Shown in pieces: positions 8,823 to 14,060 of a stretch of 14,060 bases of DNA. Within the stretch, counting starts at the first letter, position 1. Each line of letters starts with the position of its first letter. The DNA comes from JASFUX01 sp050050115. Its GTDB lineage: Bacteria > Pseudomonadota > Alphaproteobacteria > Caulobacterales > Maricaulaceae. The stretch spans positions 1 through 14,060 of the forward strand of contig JASFUX010000069.1 in NCBI GenBank assembly GCA_050050115.1. Reading direction: 5' to 3'. Made by a program: the position numbers and the translations under genes. The notes under the pieces were generated by a model. The model searched no databases, had not been told where the DNA came from, and saw only the letters and a list, made by a program, of their open reading frames with translations.

Positions 8823-9283
8823 GGCTCGCCCTTGCCGAGCTTCTCCTCGGTCAGGAACTTGCCGAAGTCCTCGACCTCGCGGAAATCGCGGTAGACCGAG
8901 GCGTAGCGGATGTAGGCGACCTGATCGAGGTCCTTGAGCCCTTCCATCACCAGCTCGCCGATTTCGTCCGAGGTGACCTCGGCGTCGCCGCGGCTTTCCA
9001 GCTTGCGCACGATCGAACTGACGACCGCATCGATCCGCTCAGGATCGATGTTGCGCTTGCGGCAGGCGACATCGACTGAGCGCAAGAGCTTGTCGCGGTC
9101 GAACGGCGCGCGACGACCCGATTTCTTCAAAACCGTGAGTTCTCGGATCTGCACGCGCTCGAACGTGGTGAAGCGCTCGCCGCACTTGGGGCATTGCCGC
9201 CGGCGGCGCACCACGGCGTTCTCTTCGGCCGGACGCGAGTCTTTGACCTGGCTGTCTTCGTGACCACAGAACGGACAGCGCAT
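8819..9283 (-). CDS. nrdR: Transcriptional repressor NrdR
   Basis: NrdR senses ATP/dATP and represses ribonucleotide reductase genes by binding NrdR boxes. The 154-residue length is standard. The zinc ribbon is intact, with cysteines at 3, 6, 31 and 34 (MRCPFCG and QCPKCGERFTTFER), followed by the ATP-cone domain from about 45 to 140: VLKKSGRRAPFDRDKL, then VTSDEIGELVMEGLKDLD and AYIRYASVYRDF. It sits 10 bp after glyA and overlaps the next gene by 4 nt (GTGA). This position between glyA and ribD is conserved in alphaproteobacteria. I saw no NrdR box in this window, so its targets lie elsewhere. Confidence 0.97.
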   Translation of the reverse strand: MRCPFCGHEDSQVKDSRPAEENAVVRRRRQCPKCGERFTTFERVQIRELTVLKKSGRRAPFDRDKLLRSVDVACRKRNIDPERIDAVVSSIVRKLESRGDAEVTSDEIGELVMEGLKDLDQVAYIRYASVYRDFREVEDFGKFLTEEKLGKGEP

Positions 9284-9293
9284 CGGTCTCGCC

Positions 9294-10601
9294 TCAGTAG
9301 ATCGGGAACCGCGCCGTCAGCGCCTTGACCTCGTCGCGCACCCGCGTCTCGACCGCCGGATCGCCGTCGGGCGACGAGACGAGCGCATCGAGCACCTCGC
9401 CCATCAACTCGCCGACGCGGCGGAACTCTTCAGCGCCAAAGCCGCGCGTCGTGCACGCCGCCGAGCCGATGCGGACGCCGGAAGTCACCGTCGGCTTCTC
9501 CGGATCGAACGGCACGCCATTCTTGTTGCACGTGATGAACGCCCGTTCGAGCGCGACCTCCGCGGCGTTGCCCTTAAGCCCTTTGGGCCTCAGATCGACG
9601 AGGGCGACGTGAGTATCGGTGCCGCCCGAGACGATGTCGAAGCCGCAAGAGGCGACGGAGTCCGCCAGCACCGTGCAGTTCTCGACCACCGCGCGCGCAT
9701 AGTCCTTGAAGCCCGGCTCGAGCGCTTCGGCGAACGAGACCGCCTTGGCGGCGATCACGTGCATCAGCGGGCCGCCTTGAAGCCCAGGGAAGACCGCGGA
9801 GTCGATCTTCTTGGCGATGTCGGCGTCGTTGGTCAGCACCATGCCGCCGCGCGGGCCGCGCAGCGTCTTGTGCGTCGTCGTCGTGACGACGTCGGCGTGC
9901 GGCAGCGGGCTCGGGTGAACGCCGCCGGCGACAAGGCCGGCGAAGTGCGCCATGTCGACCATCAGGATCGCTCCGACCTCGTCGGCGATCGCACGGAACG
10001 CGGCGAAATCGATCGTACGCGGATAGGCCGATCCGCCAGCGATGATGATCCGCGGCTGGGTCTTCTTGGCGATATCGCGCACTTCTTCGTAGTCGATGCG
10101 CGCGTCCTGACGGCGCACACCGTAGCTTTCGGCCTTGAACCACTTGCCGCTCAAGTTGGGCTTAGCCCCGTGGGTCAGGTGGCCGCCCGCTGACAGGCTC
10201 ATGCCGAGGATCGTCTCGCCCGGCTTGGCGAGCGCCAGCAGGACTGCTTGGTTGGCCTGGCTGCCGCTCATCGGCTGGACGTTGGCGAAGCCGCAGTCGA
10301 AGAGCTCCTTTGCCCGGTCGCGCGCGAGGTTCTCGATCTCGTCGACGAATTCGCAGCCGCCGTAGTAGCGCTTGCCCGGATAGCCCTCGGCGTACTTGTT
10401 CGTCAGCGCCGTTCCCATCGCTTCGAGCACGGCGCGCGAGACGATGTTCTCCGACGCGATCAGCTCGATCTGGGTTTGCTGGCGCTCGACCTCCTTGCCG
10501 ATCAGATCGAAGATCGCCGGATCGGCGTCGCGCAGCGCACGATCGAGCGTTCGCGCCGGGACGGCCGCGCCGGCCGCGTCTGAAGTCGCCGTTTGCGTCA
10601 T
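9294..10601 (-). CDS. glyA: Serine hydroxymethyltransferase GlyA
   Basis: GlyA is a PLP enzyme converting serine and tetrahydrofolate to glycine and 5,10-methylene-tetrahydrofolate, the main source of one-carbon units. The 435-residue protein has IELIASENIVSRAV (45-58), KYAEGYPGKRYYGG (69-82), VQPMSGSQAN (108-117), MVDMAHFAGLVAGGVHPSP (214-232), and TTTTHKTLRGPRGG (240-253) with the PLP-binding lysine at 245. The frame is open upstream to 10736, but the ATG at 10601 has a good GAGAGGG site seven bases before it and gives the normal family start. Glycine made here also feeds HemA, encoded nearby. It is the first gene of the long minus-strand cluster and is divergent from mucR. Confidence 0.97.
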   Translation of the reverse strand: MTQTATSDAAGAAVPARTLDRALRDADPAIFDLIGKEVERQQTQIELIASENIVSRAVLEAMGTALTNKYAEGYPGKRYYGGCEFVDEIENLARDRAKELFDCGFANVQPMSGSQANQAVLLALAKPGETILGMSLSAGGHLTHGAKPNLSGKWFKAESYGVRRQDARIDYEEVRDIAKKTQPRIIIAGGSAYPRTIDFAAFRAIADEVGAILMVDMAHFAGLVAGGVHPSPLPHADVVTTTTHKTLRGPRGGMVLTNDADIAKKIDSAVFPGLQGGPLMHVIAAKAVSFAEALEPGFKDYARAVVENCTVLADSVASCGFDIVSGGTDTHVALVDLRPKGLKGNAAEVALERAFITCNKNGVPFDPEKPTVTSGVRIGSAACTTRGFGAEEFRRVGELMGEVLDALVSSPDGDPAVETRVRDEVKALTARFPIY

Positions 10602-10832
10602 GTTCGACCCTCTCTTCCGACCGTCGCCTACATAGGGCGGTGCGTTGAAGCGATCAATCTGGCCTCTGTCTAAACCGTTTCCCGCCGATTCCTGGCTTTT
10701 GTTTGCGTATATTTGTCGTTTGACAATCGAAAGCAATAATCGCCCTTGATGTTCTAGAGTTCCCTCCCCATAGTGACCTGCAAATCAGAATTCATTGCTT
10801 CTCCACAAACACTAGCCTTCCGGAGCACCCCC
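10602..10832. promoter_or_regulatory. Divergent promoter region between glyA and mucR
   Basis: These 231 bp separate glyA and mucR. The segment around 10695-10745 is clearly more AT-rich than the coding DNA on either side, as expected for promoters and for MucR-type regulators, which bind AT-rich sites. TTGACA at 10720-10725 on the plus strand matches a -35 for mucR, but no good -10 lies 16-18 bases downstream, so I do not call a promoter precisely. Autoregulation by the adjacent MucR is plausible from the family. Confidence 0.45.
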
Positions 10833-11270
10833 ATGCCTGATGAAAAGGATGAATCGACGATCCAATCCGAAGACGTCATGCGGATGACCACGGATATTGT
10901 CGCATCTTTCGTCAGCAACAACACCATTCCCGTCGAGTCCGTCCCCGAGGTCATTCGCAAGGTGCACGAGACCGTCCACCGGCTCGCCAATTCGACAGTC
11001 GAGACGCCGACGGAAAAGCCCAAGCCGGCCGTGCCGATCTCGCGCTCGATCACCGACGACTACCTGATCTGCCTTGAAGACGGGCGCAAGCTGAAGATGC
11101 TCAAGCGCTATCTGCGGTCGAACTACGGGATGACGCCGGAAGACTATCGCCGCAAGTGGGGCCTCGCCGCCGACTATCCGATGGTCGCGCCCAACTACGC
11201 CAAGCGCCGTTCGGAGTTCGCCAAGAAGATCGGGTTGGGCAAAGAAGGCCGGAAGCGCTCCAAGCGCTAG
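10833..11270 (+). CDS. mucR: Ros/MucR-family transcriptional regulator
   Basis: MucR proteins are global, H-NS-like regulators of alphaproteobacteria that bind AT-rich DNA; in Caulobacter they act in the cell-cycle circuit. The 145-residue product has the N-terminal oligomerisation part (about 10-52, MTTDIVASFVSNNTIPVE...), a linker rich in Pro, Lys and Thr, and the DNA-binding domain SITDDYLICLEDGRKLKML (72-90), KRYLRSNYGMTPEDYRRKW (91-109), YPMVAPNYAKRRSEFAKKIG (115-134) and a very basic tail. Of the classical Ros zinc ligands only the first cysteine (C80) remains; aspartate 83, tyrosine 93 and asparagine 97/tyrosine 98 occupy the other sites, so it probably folds without zinc. The ATG at 10833 has CGGAG upstream; an upstream in-frame start at 10773 is less likely. 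Confidence 0.93.
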   Translation: MPDEKDESTIQSEDVMRMTTDIVASFVSNNTIPVESVPEVIRKVHETVHRLANSTVETPTEKPKPAVPISRSITDDYLICLEDGRKLKMLKRYLRSNYGMTPEDYRRKWGLAADYPMVAPNYAKRRSEFAKKIGLGKEGRKRSKR

Positions 11271-11285
11271 CAGGCGGAAAGTTCG

Positions 11286-11579
11286 CTAGACTAGGCGCCC
11301 GCGACCGGGCTCGCCCTCCTCGTCGTCTCGCGCCGCTTCATCTTCGTCCTGAGGCTCGTCCTCCGGCGCGGACGCGGCGGCGAGCCTTCTCGCCAGCTTG
11401 CCCATGGCCAAAGTCTCAAGATCGTGCTGGGTGGCGGTGCGCGGCCCGGACGCGCTTGTCTCCACGCCGGTCTCAACGTCGACGGCGTTGACCGTCACGA
11501 ACTGTCCGTGATCAACCCATTCGAGGATGATTTCCCGGCCTTCAAGGCCGGGCGGCGGCGCGCGTCTCGCCCCGCTCAC
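11286..11579 (-). CDS. DUF6898-like small conserved protein
   Basis: This 97-residue protein resembles the small alphaproteobacterial DUF6898 family, whose function is unknown. The core is GREIILEWVDHGQFVTVNAV (about 14-33), DVETGVETSASGPRTATQ and DLETLAMGKLARRL, a beta-rich domain with a terminal helix. The last third is a highly acidic, probably disordered tail with many Asp, Glu and Pro residues. I place the start at the GTG at 11579, 8 bp after the hemA stop with GAGG upstream. A TTG at 11624 would lengthen it by 15 residues and overlap hemA. It appears to be co-transcribed with hemA and converges with mucR, whose stop is 15 bp away. The family name is from memory of its sequence pattern. 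Confidence 0.72.
   Translation of the reverse strand: MSGARRAPPPGLEGREIILEWVDHGQFVTVNAVDVETGVETSASGPRTATQHDLETLAMGKLARRLAAASAPEDEPQDEDEAARDDEEGEPGRGRLV
11534..11552 (-). other. 19-bp near-perfect palindrome early in the DUF6898-like gene
   Basis: CCCGGCCTT (11534-11542) and AAGGCCGGG (11544-11552) are perfect 9-bp inverted arms around one base. As RNA this gives a 7-bp GC stem with a 5-nt loop at codons 10-16 of the small gene downstream of hemA. There is no T-run, so it is not a classical terminator. It could slow translation or stabilise the hemA mRNA end, or be a by-product of codon choice. Confidence 0.35.
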
Positions 11580-11587
11580 GCGGAGCC

Positions 11588-12811
11588 TCAGGCGACGGCC
11601 AGCTTCATGTGATGACGCCGCCAAAGCTCTTCGAGCGCATCGACCAGCTCATACATCATCTCGTCCGTGTGCAGCGGCGACGGTGTAAAGCGCAGCCGTT
11701 CCTTGCCCTTAGGCACGGTCGGATAATTGATCGGCTGGACGTACATGTCGTACTCGGCGAGCAGAGCGTCCGAGATCGCCTTGCAGCAGCTCGGATCGCC
11801 GATCAGCACCGGCACGATATGCGTAGTCGACGGCATCACCGGGAAGCCGGCGTCCGACAGGATCGATTTGAGCCGCGCCGCGCGCTCCTGATGCCGCGTC
11901 CGCAAGTCGGCGCGGGTCTTCAGGTGCCGCACGCTCGCCAGGGCGCCCGCGGATACCGCGGGCGCGATCGAAGTGGTGAAGATGAAGCTCGAAGCCATCG
12001 AACGCACCGCATCGACGATCGCTGCGTCTGACGCGATGTAGCCGCCCATGACGCCGAACGCCTTGCCCAGCGTGCCCTCGATGATGGTCACCCGATCGGC
12101 CGCACCGTCGCGCTCGGACACGCCGCCGCCGTGCTCGCCGTAGAGGCCGACGGCGTGGACTTCGTCGAGATAGGTCATCGCGCCGTACTTGTCGGCGAGA
12201 TCGCAGATCGCGTGGATCGGCGCGACGTCGCCGTCCATTGAGTATACGGACTCAAAGGCGATCACCTTGGGCGCGTCGGCCGGCGCAGCGGCGAGCAGCT
12301 CCTCAAGGTGTTCAAGGTCGTTGTGCCGCCAAATCCGCTTGTCGCAGCGCGCCGCGCGGATGCCGGCGATCATCGAAGCGTGGTTCATCGAGTCGGAAAA
12401 CAAGATCACGCCCGGCAGGATGTCCGAGAGCACGCTCAGCGTCGCTTCGTTCGACACGTAGCCGGAAGTGAACACCAGCCCCGCTTCCTTGCCGTGCAGA
12501 CCGGCCAGCTCGCGCTCGAGATCGGTGTGATACCAAGTCGTGCCGGAGATGTTGCGCGTGCCGCCCGCGCCGGCGCCGGCCTGATCGATCGCTTCGTGCA
12601 TGGCGTCGAGCACCAGCTCGCTCTGCCCCATGCCGAGATAGTCGTTCGAGCACCAGACGACGACATCGCGGATCTCGCCTTCGGGGCTGCGCCATTGCGC
12701 GCGCGGGAACTCGCCGCGGCGACGGCGCAGATCGGCGAACACGCGGTAGCGCTTCTCGTCGCGGATCTTGTCCACGGCGGCGGCGAATTGCGCTTTGTAG
12801 TCCATGCTCAT
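11588..12811 (-). CDS. hemA: 5-aminolevulinate synthase HemA (C4 pathway)
   Basis: HemA condenses glycine and succinyl-CoA to 5-aminolevulinate, the first step of haem and tetrapyrrole synthesis in alphaproteobacteria. The 407-residue length is typical. Motifs are WCSNDYLGMGQ (53-63), GAGAGGTRNISGTTWYHTDL (79-98), VFTSGYVSNEATLSVLSD (113-130), FSDSMNHASMIAGIR (138-152), FESVYSMDGDVAPI (186-199), YLDEVHAVGLYGEHG (214-228) and the PLP-lysine motif EGTLGKAFGVMGGY (245-258) with lysine 250. ATG codons at 12811 and 12805 are both possible; the first is used here. The frame extends upstream to 12955 without family similarity. A DUF6898-like gene follows 8 bp downstream. GlyA (glycine) and hemB are close by, which groups substrate supply and the next haem step. 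Confidence 0.97.
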   Translation of the reverse strand: MSMDYKAQFAAAVDKIRDEKRYRVFADLRRRRGEFPRAQWRSPEGEIRDVVVWCSNDYLGMGQSELVLDAMHEAIDQAGAGAGGTRNISGTTWYHTDLERELAGLHGKEAGLVFTSGYVSNEATLSVLSDILPGVILFSDSMNHASMIAGIRAARCDKRIWRHNDLEHLEELLAAAPADAPKVIAFESVYSMDGDVAPIHAICDLADKYGAMTYLDEVHAVGLYGEHGGGVSERDGAADRVTIIEGTLGKAFGVMGGYIASDAAIVDAVRSMASSFIFTTSIAPAVSAGALASVRHLKTRADLRTRHQERAARLKSILSDAGFPVMPSTTHIVPVLIGDPSCCKAISDALLAEYDMYVQPINYPTVPKGKERLRFTPSPLHTDEMMYELVDALEELWRRHHMKLAVA

Positions 12812-13040
12812 TGCGCGAACCGTCTCCGGCCAGCGTCCCCTAACGCGTCGTTGTTCGTCTCTTGTCGAGGCGAATATATGACTCGTTAGGTGGAAATAGC
12901 GAGCCTGGTAGTATGTCGCAGTTGTTCTACGAATGCTTCGCAAGAGCAGACGCAAGCGCGAGCCGGCGCGAAGAATTACATCGCCGTAACTTCAGCGCGC
13001 GCGTGCGAGCAGATCCGGGGCTTTTAGGAGCGCGAGACTG
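12812..13040 (-). promoter_or_regulatory. Upstream region of hemA
   Basis: These 229 bp lie between the stop of the MarR-family gene and the hemA start, both on the minus strand. The gap is large for this compact region, so hemA probably has its own promoter here. A weak Caulobacter-type -10, GCTATTTC on the minus strand near 12890-12897, is visible, but no good -35 goes with it. I saw no FNR-type TTGAT-N4-ATCAA box and no clear terminator for the MarR gene. Confidence 0.35.
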
Positions 13041-13541
13041 CTAGAGGCGATAGCGGATGTGATCGTCCCAGAAGCGCTCGAGCCGCACCAAGGCGTCGTT
13101 GATGTCATTGAGCACGTCAACATCGAGCCGCGCGACGGGCTCGAGAGCCGCGAGTTGGCGCTCAAACAGCTGGTCGAGCAGCTCGCGCACGCTTTGGCCT
13201 TCGGGCGAAAGCCGCACGCGCACCGAGCGCCGGTCGGCTTCGGAACGCTGATGAACGATGTACCCGGCCTCGACGAGTTTCTTCAGATTGTAAGAAACGT
13301 TCGAGCCGAGGTAGTGGCCGCGCGTGCGCAGCTCGCCGGCGGTCAGCTCGCTGTCGCCGATGTTGAACAGCAGCAGCGCTTGAACGGAGTTGATGTCCGA
13401 GCGGCCTTGTCGATCAAGTTCGTCCTTGATCACGTCAAGGAGCTGGCGGTGAAGCCGCTCGACCAGGCGCAGCGCCCGGTGATACTCTTCCCCAAGACTA
13501 CGAGGCTCTGAATTGTCTGCGGCGACACTCAACGCGGTCAT
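13041..13541 (-). CDS. MarR-family winged-helix regulator, LdtR-like
   Basis: The 166-residue protein has the MarR layout: N- and C-terminal dimerisation helices (about 15-45 and 118-160) and a central winged helix (about 51-115). SVQALLLFNIGDSELTAGEL (52-71) leads to the recognition segment HYLGSNVSYNLKKLVEAGYI (76-95), and the wing RSEADRRSVRVRLSPEG (99-115) carries the conserved Asp-Arg-Arg. The YLGSNVSYNLKKLVE signature resembles LdtR, a MarR protein of Rhizobiales and Liberibacter linked to L,D-transpeptidase and stress genes, which in several genomes lies beside hemB. It is divergent from hemB and upstream of hemA here. Ligand and targets cannot be read from the sequence; LdtR identity is likely but not certain. 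The ATG at 13541 is the only sensible start. Confidence 0.88.
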   Translation of the reverse strand: MTALSVAADNSEPRSLGEEYHRALRLVERLHRQLLDVIKDELDRQGRSDINSVQALLLFNIGDSELTAGELRTRGHYLGSNVSYNLKKLVEAGYIVHQRSEADRRSVRVRLSPEGQSVRELLDQLFERQLAALEPVARLDVDVLNDINDALVRLERFWDDHIRYRL

Positions 13542-13754
13542 AACGGCCCGTCCAACTTCGATACAATGAGTTGCTGACGGTGCTCAGCATACGGGCGAAT
13601 ACCTAAGACAGCCTTAAGCATAGAGGGAGACTCGAACGTTTCTCGCTATCGCCCTCTCAACCATGAACCCGCCCTTGCAAACGCGAGCAGACTTGTTCGT
13701 AAAGCGGGAAAACGGATAGACCGGCCCTAGAACCCCGACGATGCGAGACCGCCG
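13542..13754. promoter_or_regulatory. Divergent promoter region between the MarR gene and hemB
   Basis: These 213 bp hold the outward promoters of the MarR-family gene and hemB. A symmetric site near the MarR gene is listed separately. A weak pair toward hemB is TTGTTC followed 17 bases later by ATAGAC (about 13693-13720), which I would not call a confirmed promoter. The leader of hemB has no obvious riboswitch-like fold. Confidence 0.45.
13572..13589. promoter_or_regulatory. Inverted repeat TGCTGA-N6-TCAGCA, candidate MarR operator
   Basis: Perfect 6-bp arms separated by six bases form an 18-bp symmetric site centred about 39 bp upstream of the MarR-gene ATG. MarR dimers usually bind palindromes of 16-20 bp near their own promoters, so size and place fit autoregulation. 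It is not matched to a known LdtR consensus; binding is inference. Confidence 0.35.
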
Positions 13755-14060
13755 ATGCCCTCCTACCCTATCGCCCGCCCGAGACGTCTAAGGTCCAGCC
13801 CCTGGGTGCGCGCGCTGGTGCGCGAAAGCAAACCTTCGCGAGACGATCTGGTCTGGGCGATGGTCGTGTCCGATCGCGTCGACGGGCGCGAGCCGGTGCC
13901 GGCCATGCCCGGCGTGGACCGCCTGAGCGTCGCGGAAGCGGCGAAAGCGGCGAAGGAAGCGGCGGCGCTGGGCATTCCGGCGCTTGCGCTTTTTCCCAAT
14001 GTCGACCCGGCGAAGAAAGACAACTTCGGATCCGAAGCCCTAAAGCCGGACAATCTCGTG
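13755..14060 (+). CDS. hemB: Porphobilinogen synthase HemB, N-terminal part (cut by window edge)
   Basis: HemB (5-aminolevulinate dehydratase) joins two 5-aminolevulinate molecules into porphobilinogen, the step after HemA. The ATG at 13755 opens 102 codons that run off the window; full proteins are about 320-340 residues. The N-terminal part shows RPRRLRSSPWVRALVRES (8-25), the DDLVWAMVVSD-type strand with the bacterial bias toward V/I, PVPAMPGVDRLS (about 47-58), GIPALALFPNVDPAKKD (about 75-91) and the start of GSEALKPDNLV. The metal-binding and Schiff-base lysine regions lie beyond the window, so metal type cannot be judged. It is divergent from the MarR-family gene. Confidence 0.93.
   Translation, partial: MPSYPIARPRRLRSSPWVRALVRESKPSRDDLVWAMVVSDRVDGREPVPAMPGVDRLSVAEAAKAAKEAAALGIPALALFPNVDPAKKDNFGSEALKPDNLV

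Noticed and set aside
10602..10736. 45-codon upstream extension of glyA
   Set aside because: The ATG at 10601 has a strong ribosome-binding site and the usual family start; the extension runs through the AT-rich intergenic region.
10720..10748. TTGACA upstream of mucR as a full sigma-70 promoter
   Set aside because: No acceptable -10 element lies 16-18 bp downstream; kept only as a note in the intergenic region.
12862..13044. Small plus-strand open frame of 60 codons upstream of hemA
   Set aside because: It starts with TTG, has no ribosome-binding site or recognisable motif, and lies in the expected hemA promoter region.
13763..14053. Minus-strand open frame of 96 codons opposite hemB
   Set aside because: It is the complement of a clear HemB N-terminus and has no family similarity.

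Overview
This is a GC-rich chromosomal segment from an alphaproteobacterium. Signs of the class are the C4 (Shemin) 5-aminolevulinate synthase, a Ros/MucR-family regulator, a CBP3-type cytochrome bc1 assembly chaperone, and the gene order glyA-nrdR-rib-nusB-thiL. The MucR variant and the general layout fit Caulobacterales best (Caulobacteraceae/Hyphomonadaceae-like), but this placement is inference from memory of such loci. No mobile element, phage gene, tRNA, rRNA or CRISPR array was found. The window looks like vertically inherited housekeeping DNA with tightly packed genes.

Layout from left to right. (1) 1-1266, minus strand: the N-terminal part of plsX (cut by the window edge), preceded by a CBP3-type ubiquinol-cytochrome c chaperone gene. 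(2) 1381-1872, plus strand: a BamE/SmpA lipoprotein divergent from the chaperone, ending at a strong hairpin terminator (about 1902-1935). That terminator lies between bamE and the convergent hppA and probably serves both. (3) 1952-4731, minus strand: hppA, a K+-independent-type proton-pumping pyrophosphatase, preceded by a small exported protein of unknown function. (4) 4787-10601, minus strand: a long, nearly gapless cluster transcribed in the order glyA, nrdR, ribD (reductase domain only), a glutathione S-transferase gene, ribE, ribH, nusB, thiL. Several junctions are 4-nt stop/start overlaps. (5) 10833-11270, plus strand: a mucR-like regulator divergent from glyA. (6) 11286-12811, minus strand: hemA followed by a small DUF6898-like gene. 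(7) 13041-13541, minus strand: a MarR-family regulator resembling LdtR. (8) 13755-14060, plus strand: the start of hemB, divergent from the MarR gene and cut by the right edge.

Functionally the window groups cofactor supply: one-carbon units (glyA), riboflavin (ribD reductase, ribE, ribH), thiamine diphosphate (thiL) and the first two haem steps (hemA, hemB). Alongside these are transcription control (nusB, nrdR, mucR, MarR) and envelope or energy functions (plsX, bamE, cbp3, hppA). The most notable points are a RibD that has lost its deaminase half, a GST gene inserted in the riboflavin cluster, no DUF177 gene between cbp3 and plsX, a MucR without its classical zinc ligands, and an unassigned exported protein whose predicted layout recalls FliL. 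I see no convincing undescribed multi-gene system here.
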